A stretch of DNA of 32,443 nucleotides from Methanomassiliicoccaceae archaeon UBA113 (GTDB lineage Archaea > Thermoplasmatota > Thermoplasmata > Methanomassiliicoccales > Methanomethylophilaceae). Position 1 is the stretch's first letter. Each line of letters begins with the position of its first letter. Both the position numbers and the translations under genes were made by a program. Below are positions 15,224 to 23,300 of this stretch, piece after piece. The notes under the pieces were generated by a model. That model was not told where the DNA came from and made no database searches. It saw only the letters and a program-made list of their open reading frames with translations. The stretch is from the NCBI GenBank assembly GCA_002506175.1, contig DAXB01000010.1, positions 1 to 32,443 of the forward strand, written 5' to 3'.

Positions 15224-16270
15224 ATGAGCATAATCGAAGACGAAATCACCAGATTGATGCAGAAATGCATCAGCTGCGGAAAATGCACACCATACTGTCC
15301 GGCAAACAAATACGGCGGAGTCGACCCCCATGAGATCATGATCGGAGGGGACGACGATGTATCCACATGTATCCTGTGCGGTACATGCTCCCAGATTTGC
15401 AGGAGGAGCGACCCGTTCACTGTCATGAGAGACCTCAAAGCTCTCGCAATGGATGCCCACGTATCGGACGTATACAGATCGACTAAATACGTAATGAACA
15501 AGGCTGACCATCCGTCCCGTTCGGACCTTAAGATCGATTGGAACGGCGATGATGTGTTCATCATGCCGGGATGCGTTGTCGAATGCAAGGCACCGTTCCT
15601 TGAGTACGCATCGAACGTTGCCGTAAAAACCGTTGGAAAGACCTGCTCCGAGCTGAAAGATGCAGGATGCTGCCTACGCCCCATCCAGTTCAGGGAGATG
15701 ACTGAGTTCGAGAGACGCAACGACATAATCCATATGGCCCAGCAGGCGAAAGGAAAGGAACTTATCACACTCTGCGGCGGATGCTCGGAATCGTTCGAGG
15801 AGATCGGAGAGAGGGCACCTCACCTCATCAAATTCCTCCATGACAACATCGACAAGCTTCCCAAATTCCCAAGGCCGTTCAAAGTCGCAGTGGAACCCGG
15901 ATGCTCTTGCATGCCTCTAAAAAAAGAGATGATCGAGATCATAACGGCGATGGGGTGCGAACCCGTCGATAACGATATGGGGTGCTGCGGGAAGGACACG
16001 GTATTATCAGAAGCTATGATGGCCGACAGGGAGAATGAATGCGGAAACGGATGCCTGATTGTCGCGGGATGCCCGAAATGCTTCACGAAATACGATGCTC
16101 AGCCCGGAGGAATGCCGGCCGTCTACATCGGTGAGCTTGTGGCTATGGCCGCCGGCGATATGAGCACCCTCAGATACCATTCGATCCCGGTCGAACCTGA
16201 TAAAGAGGAATTCTACAAGCCCAGGTTCGAGGGATACATCCCCAAGGAAAGCAAGGGCTTCAGATGGTGA
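15224..16270 (+). CDS. fused HdrC-HdrB type heterodisulfide-reductase-like iron-sulfur protein
   Basis: A 348-residue soluble protein. Residues 1-65 are an HdrC-like ferredoxin domain with two four-cysteine motifs (C15, C18, C21, C25; C49, C52, C55, C59). The rest is HdrB-like with two CCG domains. The first has the classic spacing C-X31-CC-X33-CXXC; the second is compressed to C-X26-CC-X27-CXXC. In methanogens, HdrB/HdrD use such CCG motifs to hold special [4Fe-4S] clusters that reduce the CoM-S-S-CoB heterodisulfide. The fused order C-then-B is that of HdrD, but HdrD is usually near 400 residues, so this may be a paralogue using another disulfide or thiol. No HdrE or HdrA lies next to it. 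It is co-transcribed with mevalonate kinase. The family is sure; the substrate is not. Confidence 0.85.
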   Translation: MSIIEDEITRLMQKCISCGKCTPYCPANKYGGVDPHEIMIGGDDDVSTCILCGTCSQICRRSDPFTVMRDLKALAMDAHVSDVYRSTKYVMNKADHPSRSDLKIDWNGDDVFIMPGCVVECKAPFLEYASNVAVKTVGKTCSELKDAGCCLRPIQFREMTEFERRNDIIHMAQQAKGKELITLCGGCSESFEEIGERAPHLIKFLHDNIDKLPKFPRPFKVAVEPGCSCMPLKKEMIEIITAMGCEPVDNDMGCCGKDTVLSEAMMADRENECGNGCLIVAGCPKCFTKYDAQPGGMPAVYIGELVAMAAGDMSTLRYHSIPVEPDKEEFYKPRFEGYIPKESKGFRW

Positions 16271-16281
16271 TGTAAGATCAT

Positions 16282-17175
16282 TCATTCATCCGGTACTGCG
16301 GTATCGGATGGTTTCTTCCATTCGAAGTTGCTGATCGTCATTCCCAGGACGGTAAGCGCGACTCCGAACACCGCCAGCAGAGTTATGTTCTCATGGAGAA
16401 TCACAGCAGCCAATATCAGCGTTACAATCGGCATAAGATAGTGATAGACGTTCGATGTGATGACACCCAACGTCTTGACGCAGTGGACCCATACGATCTC
16501 ACAGAAACAGCTTCCCAGGAGCCCTAGGAACAGTATACCTCCGATCCCCGAGAACGAGAACTTCTCCACGTCCAACGGCCTGCCTTCGATCGCCGCCAGG
16601 ACCATGAATGTGAAAAAGCTGTATACCACAAGCTTCCTTGCCAGGATGACGGTGTCCAGCTTTCCACCGTACTTCAAGATGAACAGTCCGTATATCGCCC
16701 AGCTCAATGCTGTGATCAACGCAAGGCAGTCTCCCAGCGGTTCCAAATGCAGTGCGACACCGTTGGAGATGATCATCACTATGCCCAGGAAAGCCATTAC
16801 GAATCCGATTATGTGCTTCTTCCTGACTTTCTCCTTCTTCAGAACCCACATCAGGATTAATGACATGAGCGCTGTGGTGGAGGTCAGTATGCTCACATTG
16901 GACGAATATGTGAGGGTCAATGCCGTAGTCTCGAGGTAGAAGTAGAATGTGCACCCGAACAGGGACATGATGAAGATTATCGGCTCCAGGCGCTTGTCGA
17001 AACTCCACACGGGACGAACCAGCCAGAATATGATGGATGCCAGCAACAGTCTGAAACACATGATCTGGATGGGAGACATGAATCCCGTCAGTTCCTTGGA
17101 CACGATGAACGTGGAGCCCCATATCAGACCGCATAGGATGGCCAAGATGTGTGCGAACAGAATCTTCTTCTCCAT
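16282..17175 (-). CDS. EamA/DMT family transporter
   Basis: A 297-residue membrane protein with about ten hydrophobic helices in two EamA halves, the normal size for 10-TM drug/metabolite transporters (RhaT/YdcZ-like superfamily). The first helix has the family pattern LCGLIWGSTFIVSKEL, and the second half holds ALSWAIYGLFILKYGG. The substrate is unknown; relatives export amino acids or other small metabolites. The ATG at 17175 is preferred to the GTG at 17187, because the TATA-like TTTATTTTTATC lies about 20-30 bases before it. It converges with the Hdr-like gene (11 bases apart). The TATA element is at the same time the T-rich tail of the geranylgeranyl reductase terminator. Confidence 0.88.
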   Translation of the reverse strand: MEKKILFAHILAILCGLIWGSTFIVSKELTGFMSPIQIMCFRLLLASIIFWLVRPVWSFDKRLEPIIFIMSLFGCTFYFYLETTALTLTYSSNVSILTSTTALMSLILMWVLKKEKVRKKHIIGFVMAFLGIVMIISNGVALHLEPLGDCLALITALSWAIYGLFILKYGGKLDTVILARKLVVYSFFTFMVLAAIEGRPLDVEKFSFSGIGGILFLGLLGSCFCEIVWVHCVKTLGVITSNVYHYLMPIVTLILAAVILHENITLLAVFGVALTVLGMTISNFEWKKPSDTAVPDE

Positions 17176-17193
17176 GGAGGGCGGCACCTTCCA

Positions 17194-17223
17194 AATGATA
17201 AAAATAAAGGGGGATTAACCCCC
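17194..17223 (-). terminator. terminator of the tes-ferredoxin-GGR operon; its T-tract is also the EamA TATA region
   Basis: On the minus strand: GGGGG (17219-17223), loop TTAAT, CCCCC (17209-17213), followed by TTTATTTTTATC (17197-17208). It lies eight bases after the reductase stop. The same T/A tract is the only TATA-like element before the EamA transporter, so one short sequence seems to end one transcript and start the next. Confidence 0.6.
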
Positions 17224-17231
17224 ATCAGGTT

Positions 17232-18422
17232 TTAGATGAGGTCTTCGAATCCCTCGACGACCTGGGGGAACTTCTCCTTGATCGCCTTGAGGAGGTTGTA
17301 GACGGTGACGTTCTTGATATCGGAAGTCTTGATCAGCTTGATGAGCTCATCGATGGTCTCATCGTCGAGCGTTGCGAGCTTCTCCTTTGCCATCCAATTC
17401 CTGAACAGCTTGTCCTCCATCCTGTCGCGCCATAGCTTCTCGTAGGGCTGGAGTGCCTTCTTGGAGAAGTCACCAGTCTTGTTGCACTCGGAAAGAACCT
17501 TTCCTGCGTACATTCCGGTCCTGCATGCGTGGCAGATTCCGCCTCCGGTGATGGGGTCGATGATCCTTGCCGCATCTCCGACCAGGACGATGTTGTCATC
17601 GACCGCGGAGTCCAGTCCAGGGCATGTGGATACGAATCCTCCCATGATCTCCAGGATCTGTCCGTTCTTGAACCTTGGGTCCTCTGCGATCCATTTGTCG
17701 AGGTACATCTTCGCATCGGCCTTTCCCGTGCAGAGCTGTCCGGCGACACCGATTCCGACATTTGCGATCTTCTCTCCCTTGGGGAAGACCCATATGTATC
17801 CTCCGGGCGCTGCGGATCCGATGACGAATTCGCAGTAATCGGGTGCGACATCGATGTTGCACATCCTGTACTGGATGCATGAGTCTATGTCGCTGAGTTT
17901 GAGATTGGTATCGATCCCGGCCCATCTGGCGACCTGTGATTCATATCCGTCTGCGGCCACTACGACCTTGGCACGGATCTCAATCTCCTCGCCCATGCTC
18001 TTGGCCTTGATACCGACTATCTTTCCGCCCTCACGGATGATTCCCGTACAGGCGGTCCTCATCATGATCTTGGCTCCGGCGTTGGCGGCATCTCTTGCGA
18101 GCGCCTTGTCGAAGAGGTGCCTCTCGAGGACATATCCGACCTCGTTTCCGGCTTTCGACTCATCGAGCTGGTATGACGTTCCCTTCGTGGATTTGATGAT
18201 CGCTCCCTTCATGTCGGCCCTGACCCAAGAAGCCTCGGGCTTGATTCCGACCTCGTCGAGCCATGATTTGGATACTCCCTCGGCACACCTGAGAGGTGCT
18301 CCGATCTCTGCCTTCTTCTCGAGAAGGATTACATCCATTCCGCCCTGGGCGCAGAACTTCGCAGCCATGCTTCCGGCCGGTCCTGCTCCAACAATGACTG
18401 CATCGCATGTGATTGTCCTCAT
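17232..18422 (-). CDS. digeranylgeranylglycerophospholipid reductase (geranylgeranyl reductase)
   Basis: A 396-residue FAD-dependent enzyme that saturates the double bonds of the geranylgeranyl chains of archaeal ether lipids. The N-terminal Rossmann dinucleotide site is DAVIVGAGPAGSMAA (GAGPAG at 12-17), followed by EKKAEIGAPLRCAEGVS, a signature of the archaeal GGR family. VVVAADGYESQVARWAG and the second FAD motif VGDAARIIDPITGGGI are also clear. An ATG 19 codons upstream was rejected because it would overlap the ferredoxin gene; the ATG at 18422 follows GGAG in the ferredoxin's last codons. The order radical SAM-ferredoxin-GGR equals MA1486-MA1485-MA1484 of Methanosarcina acetivorans, where the ferredoxin is known to be needed for full reduction by the reductase. 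Confidence 0.95.
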   Translation of the reverse strand: MRTITCDAVIVGAGPAGSMAAKFCAQGGMDVILLEKKAEIGAPLRCAEGVSKSWLDEVGIKPEASWVRADMKGAIIKSTKGTSYQLDESKAGNEVGYVLERHLFDKALARDAANAGAKIMMRTACTGIIREGGKIVGIKAKSMGEEIEIRAKVVVAADGYESQVARWAGIDTNLKLSDIDSCIQYRMCNIDVAPDYCEFVIGSAAPGGYIWVFPKGEKIANVGIGVAGQLCTGKADAKMYLDKWIAEDPRFKNGQILEIMGGFVSTCPGLDSAVDDNIVLVGDAARIIDPITGGGICHACRTGMYAGKVLSECNKTGDFSKKALQPYEKLWRDRMEDKLFRNWMAKEKLATLDDETIDELIKLIKTSDIKNVTVYNLLKAIKEKFPQVVEGFEDLI

Positions 18423-18427
18423 CTTAA

Positions 18428-18595
18428 TCACTCCTTGGAAAGTGCCCCGACAGGACAGAGCTTGACGCATCTGCCGCATCCGTTGCAGTCCTTGTTGAAC
18501 TCAAGAACGAAATCATTGAGGTAGATTGCGTTCTGAGGGCATGATCCTACGCATCCTCCGCAGTGGAGGCATTTGTCTACATCTACTGAAATCAT
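18428..18595 (-). CDS. two-cluster [4Fe-4S] ferredoxin, electron donor for geranylgeranyl reductase
   Basis: A 55-residue 2[4Fe-4S] ferredoxin. It starts MISVDVDKC and has CLHCGGCVGSCP (C9, C12, C15, C19) and CNGCGRCVKLCP (C37, C40, C43, C47), the two classical motifs with prolines after the fourth cysteine. The length is normal for bacterial-type ferredoxins. GAGGTG lies seven bases before the ATG, and only nine bases separate it from the radical SAM stop; its own end carries the GGAG of the reductase gene five bases further on. It is the likely direct electron donor to the reductase and possibly to the tetraether synthase, by analogy with MA1485 of Methanosarcina acetivorans. Confidence 0.93.
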   Translation of the reverse strand: MISVDVDKCLHCGGCVGSCPQNAIYLNDFVLEFNKDCNGCGRCVKLCPVGALSKE

Positions 18596-18604
18596 CCAAA
18601 CACC

Positions 18605-20236
18605 TCAGGCGTCTCCCCTCTCGTCCTCGGGGACGATGAGAGCTGCATCGATCTTATCAGCCTCTTCCTTGTGCTGCTTCTTCCACTCCTCGACGGGAAC
18701 GGAGAACTTGGCCTCGATCTCTCTGCGGAACTCGGGACCGCTGTTGTATGCGCAGAACGGGTAGAGACGGCAGTCAGGCGTGATGTAGTGGACACCGCAG
18801 CGTCTGACCCTCTCTATATCGTAGTTGTACGAGTCCTGGAAGTGCATTCCTGCGATGAGCATCATCTTCCAGGAGAAGTTTGCGAGAGCTCCCTTCGAAT
18901 CGTTTCCCATGACTCCCGTGAGCATCTTTACGAACTTCTTCTTGGTGAGTCCCTCGGGCATCTTGCTCTCGTCGATGCAGGTCTTCAGGAGTTTGATGAG
19001 CTTCAATGCGTAGAGCTTCTTGAACTTGGCATTCTCCATCTTATCGGAAATCGCATCAAGCTCCTTGGAGAACCTGTCGATGTCGATGAATCTGGGGAAC
19101 GGGACGACGTCTCCCTTGTCGTTCTGGAAGAGATATGTCGCGATTCCGCAGTGGGGGTGTGTCGTGAATGTGACTTTCGTGTGACCGAGGAGGATGGATG
19201 CGAACTTGGAGATAGGAGCGACAACGGGGACGGGGTACCAATCGTCCTTGCATGCGAATCCTGTCTGCTTGTCGACCCTGTCGACAAGATCGGTAAGCGT
19301 GAACCTTCCGGCTTCAAGCTCTTCTTTGGTGATCCTTCCGGTGAATGCAACAGGCTGGAAGTTGACTGCTCTGATGATATCGGAGTTCTCGAATGCGAAA
19401 TTGATTATGTCTCCGACGAGGTTGTCGTTGACACCGTTGATGATGACGGGAACGAGAACGATGGATGGGCTGTGGAGTCCGTCCTCCTGGAGCTTCCTGC
19501 AGTTCTCGAGAACCTTGAGCTTGTTCTTCCACATCTTCCTTCCCCTTGTCCTGAGGTAGATCTCATCATCCATTCCGTCGAACTGGAGGTAGATTGTGTT
19601 GAGTCCGGCCTCCTTTGAGGCCTTGAGGAAGTCGTAGTGATATGCGAATTCGAGTCCGTTTGTTGCCACCTGGACCTGTGCGAATCCGAGCTGCTTGGCG
19701 TCCCTTACGATGTCCACGAACCTGGGGTGTACCGTGGGCTCTCCTCCTGCGAACTGAACGGCCGTGTTCTTGATGGGCGACTCGTTCCTGAGGGCGGTGA
19801 GCATCTTGTGAACCTCTTCGAAAGAGGGCTCATAGACGTATCCCTGGTCGTTCGCATTGGCGAAGCAGATGGGGCAGTGCATGTTGCACCTGTTTGTGAG
19901 ATCGACGTTTGCGAGCATCGTGCATGAAAGCATGTCGATCCTCTGGTTGTCGATGACGATGTGAACGCTGTCGTCATTGTCGGTTATCGTCTCGTTCATC
20001 GAGTTGTGAAGTCCGATTCCGTCTGCGGCGAACTTCTCAGCCTTCAAGTAGAGGTCCACATCGGTCCAGTACTTGTCCTTGAAGTATCCGTGCTCAGGAC
20101 ATTCCTTCTCGATCATGACCATGCGGTTCTCCTCGAACAGCTTGGCATCGATTATCTTTCCGCACTCCGGGCAGATAGACTGCGTCTTCTTAGGAAGACC
20201 GGTCGCGCTCGTATATCCAACTGACGTTCTTGTCAT
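18605..20236 (-). CDS. tes: radical SAM tetraether lipid synthase (Tes-like)
   Basis: A 543-residue radical SAM enzyme. The SAM-cluster motif is CNMHCPICFA (C117, C121, C124), with GGEPTVHPRF (164-173) as the SAM-binding GGE motif. The N-terminus has CPECGKIIDA (C22, C25) and CPEHGYFKDKYW (C46), the metal-binding region of the MJ0619/MA1486 group, and the C-terminus has a cysteine-rich part (CGVHYITPDCRLYPFC) suited to auxiliary clusters. Tes joins two archaeol phytanyl chain ends by C-C bonds to make tetraether (GDGT) lipids. The operon with ferredoxin and geranylgeranyl reductase supports this. The ATG at 20236 is preceded by a TATA element about 25-38 bases upstream. Assignment rests on pattern recognition; a related MJ0619-like paralogue cannot be fully excluded. 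Confidence 0.87.
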   Translation of the reverse strand: MTRTSVGYTSATGLPKKTQSICPECGKIIDAKLFEENRMVMIEKECPEHGYFKDKYWTDVDLYLKAEKFAADGIGLHNSMNETITDNDDSVHIVIDNQRIDMLSCTMLANVDLTNRCNMHCPICFANANDQGYVYEPSFEEVHKMLTALRNESPIKNTAVQFAGGEPTVHPRFVDIVRDAKQLGFAQVQVATNGLEFAYHYDFLKASKEAGLNTIYLQFDGMDDEIYLRTRGRKMWKNKLKVLENCRKLQEDGLHSPSIVLVPVIINGVNDNLVGDIINFAFENSDIIRAVNFQPVAFTGRITKEELEAGRFTLTDLVDRVDKQTGFACKDDWYPVPVVAPISKFASILLGHTKVTFTTHPHCGIATYLFQNDKGDVVPFPRFIDIDRFSKELDAISDKMENAKFKKLYALKLIKLLKTCIDESKMPEGLTKKKFVKMLTGVMGNDSKGALANFSWKMMLIAGMHFQDSYNYDIERVRRCGVHYITPDCRLYPFCAYNSGPEFRREIEAKFSVPVEEWKKQHKEEADKIDAALIVPEDERGDA

Positions 20237-20260
20237 ATAGTACCCAGGTTGCGATGTCGC

Positions 20261-20274
20261 TTATAATATAAAAT
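20261..20274 (-). promoter_or_regulatory. TATA region of the tes-ferredoxin-GGR operon
   Basis: Minus-strand A+T run TATTTTATATTATAA, 25-38 bases before the ATG at 20236. It is the strongest A+T run in the divergent gap 20237-20390. Confidence 0.55.
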
Positions 20275-20314
20275 ATAACACGTGAACAATCGTAGGTTAT
20301 CCGCATGTTATGTT

Positions 20315-20340
20315 CGACATCAGGCGAATACCCGATGTCG
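20315..20340. repeat. inverted repeat in the divergent gap between tes and the surface protein gene
   Basis: CGACATC (20315-20321) and GATGTCG (20334-20340) form a perfect seven-base inverted repeat 12 bases apart, extended inward by AGG/CCC. It lies between the two divergent promoters and could be an operator; no known regulator site is recognised. Confidence 0.35.
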
Positions 20341-20360
20341 GCTTCATGTAGTGATCCCCC

Positions 20361-20369
20361 TTTATTTTC
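20361..20369 (+). promoter_or_regulatory. TATA-like box of the large surface protein gene
   Basis: TTTATTTTC ends 21 bases before the ATG at 20391. There is no ribosome binding site before that ATG, so the message is probably leaderless. Confidence 0.45.
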
Positions 20370-20390
20370 TCCCGAATCGAAGACGTCTGC

Positions 20391-23300
20391 ATGAGAACCG
20401 ACGAAAAAGGTAACATGCCGTTCGCTGTGATAGCCGTCACCATCCTGATGCTTGCTTCTGTTGCAGGAGCTATCGCATCGCAGCAGACCAGATCAGCCGA
20501 TATGATGGGCAACACGGAGCAGTCCATCATATCAATCGATGAATCCCTGGAAGACATCAGGTCGTACATCAACCAGGAGCTGGGGATCATAATCCTGGAC
20601 ATCTCCAAGGACGGTTCCTTGGGGACACTGGATGAGAGAGCGGAGGTCTTCGCGGAGAGGGCCCATGGCTGGATAGACGAACGCTTCCCTATGATGAGCA
20701 ACGGCACCAGGGCGGAGCTTGTCGACAGACAACTTGAGATGATGGCCGAAAGCATGTCTTCCGATATTTTGGATGGATATGTGCCAGCCTATCTGCACGG
20801 ATCCGGAACCGTCACCGTCGGAGTCTCATCCGTCATAGGGTTCACGGAGAAAACCATAGAGATCTCTACCGACGGGAGCTACGCCCTCCCGTTGGCCGCG
20901 GAACAAGGTTCGCTGTTCGAGAGGATGGCATCCGACGGAGGGATTTCGATAGCCCAGATGATGTCGTACGAGCTTACGTCACTGGCCCAATACCGCGTCC
21001 TCGATGGATACGGGTCTGTGTCGCAATATGGTTCCAAAGGGACGGATTCCATCATCACCAGGCAGGATGTGAAAGATGCCTACGACAATGCGATGAGCCT
21101 CTGCAGCACCATATGCTTCCGCAGAACCGCGGACGGAGAAATACATGACCGTGTGGACGCCGCCGATCTCCTGGCAGGCGATACCGTGACGATCGATGTC
21201 GCCTCGTTCTACTCACAGGTTCTGGTCTCACTTGTGGACGATATTGTCCTGAAATGGTTCGACTACCTGTGTGGCAGAGAGCTCCTTGTCAGAGCCGACG
21301 ATGTCATCGGCAGGTTCAATGACGCACTGGACTCGCTCGTATCCTTTGTGACCGGCAGGAACGTCACAAGCGCCGAGGGTTACATCGTGGAAGTAATGGA
21401 AAAGAACGGTAAAGGTGCTTCCGAATACCGCTTCCCGGGATCCGGCAAGACCACCGTATCCGCCGGAGGATACACTGTGACCGTCGATAACCCTACGGTG
21501 GATCTATTCACCCGTGACTGGATCGTGAATTTCAAGAGTATATACAACGGATCGGAAAACTACATCGAGGACTTCCTGACTCAGATCCTGAACTCCGCCG
21601 CCCAGCACATATACTCTGACGATTCCCTGGCAATGATGGTCGTGCACATCGACCCTTATGACGGAACCTCATTCATCGAAACGGTGTCTGATGCGTTCAT
21701 ACGCCTGATCGAGGGATGCGAAGATACTGTGGAAGATGCCATAGCCGGAGCCGTTGACGACGCGGTATTCGTGGACCCGTTCTACGCTGCCATCGCCGAG
21801 ACCATCCAATCCCATGCCTCGGAAATACCGGATACTGACTCCCTCCGCAGATCGATCCGCAACGCATTCGCACACGCTGTATCGAACGATGAGAATGCGG
21901 ACCTGGATACGATCATGGGATCGCCGTCTGTACTCGATGCGATCCATAGGTACAGATCGCTCGTTTACCGCGACATAGAGGTCTATGACGAACTGAAGCA
22001 TGTTCCCGGAGGGCAACCTGGGATGGTTCTTGACATCCTGTCCGAAATCACAGGTTATGGACTCAAGGCCATAGGCATAACATCGGACGTCACCGAGAGA
22101 ACGAAAGTCCTCTTGGATGAGATTACGGCGAGTTCCGAGATCAACCCGCTTACCGGCATAACGGATCTTCCGGGAACCGCGGCTTTCGCTCTGACCGATG
22201 AATGCGGGAACACAACCGCGGAAACGCTGACCATGACGATGCTTAACAACCCCCTGATCGATGAGCCCGTCATACTGGCATCGGAATGCAGCCATGTTAC
22301 TGGATTCCGTGAAGACAGAAGCGCTGCGTACACCACTGTTCTGATGGTACACGTTTCCGACATGGTCACCTACACTGTGGAAGGCTCCAATTCGTTCTCA
22401 TCCGCTATGGGTCTGCCCGCCACATCAGTCTACACGGGCACATTCTCGAACGACATCGAACTGCGCATTGCCGTAGCCAGCGGATGGCCCCTGATGGGTG
22501 TCGCATACGAGCCCACCTGCGATATAATCGACGATGCGACACTTCTTCTGATTGCGGAATTGGCGGTTCTCATGGAACCGTTGCGCGATCTCCTGGAGAT
22601 ACTCGAACAGATCATGGACGGGATCAACGAGAGCCTGTACGAGATAACCCGTTTCGCTACCGATGCTCTGCTGAAACTGTACGAAGCCATACTCGAACCC
22701 CTGGAGTCACTCATTGATTGGTTCGAAAAGAAGCTCGATGACATCCTCGGCGATGCCGTGCTCTCCGCCTACTTCAGCCTTGACCTGACGAAGCAGTCGG
22801 TTTCATTCGACTATCTTGGATTCACATTCAAGCTGACATTCAACCTCCTGTCTCTCGCATCATCGACCAAGACCCTGTTCACTGCAGAACTGGAAGGGCC
22901 TGTATGCGGATTGGACCTCGATGTCGCTCTGACAGCCAAGATCAAGGGGGACGTGAAGAAGGAGAACGTTTTCGTCACCGGGTCCGCGAAGATCAAAGGC
23001 GACGGCTGGAAAGTAAACGTCGGTGTCGACCCCTTGATGAAAGGGAGCAAACACCTGCTTACGGTGTCGGGCGAGGTGGGGGAGACGGATGTGTCTCTCA
23101 TCATGCCGAAGCTCGTAGATTACAGCGAATCGGGGTTCAAGCTCAGCGATATCCCCGGGATCGGAGACGCGATAGGAAACATCCCTGTTCCGGGACTCGG
23201 CGTAAACGTGGGATTCGATGCTGGCGTGAGCCTGAAGTACTCGTCACCGGTGATCGCCGGCCTGATCATCAACGAATATGAGACGAATCCGAAAGGCAAC

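Noticed and set aside
18671..19618. Plus-strand open frame (315 codons) opposite the Tes-like gene
   Set aside because: The Leu/Glu/Val-rich product has no domain, while the minus strand encodes a complete radical SAM enzyme.
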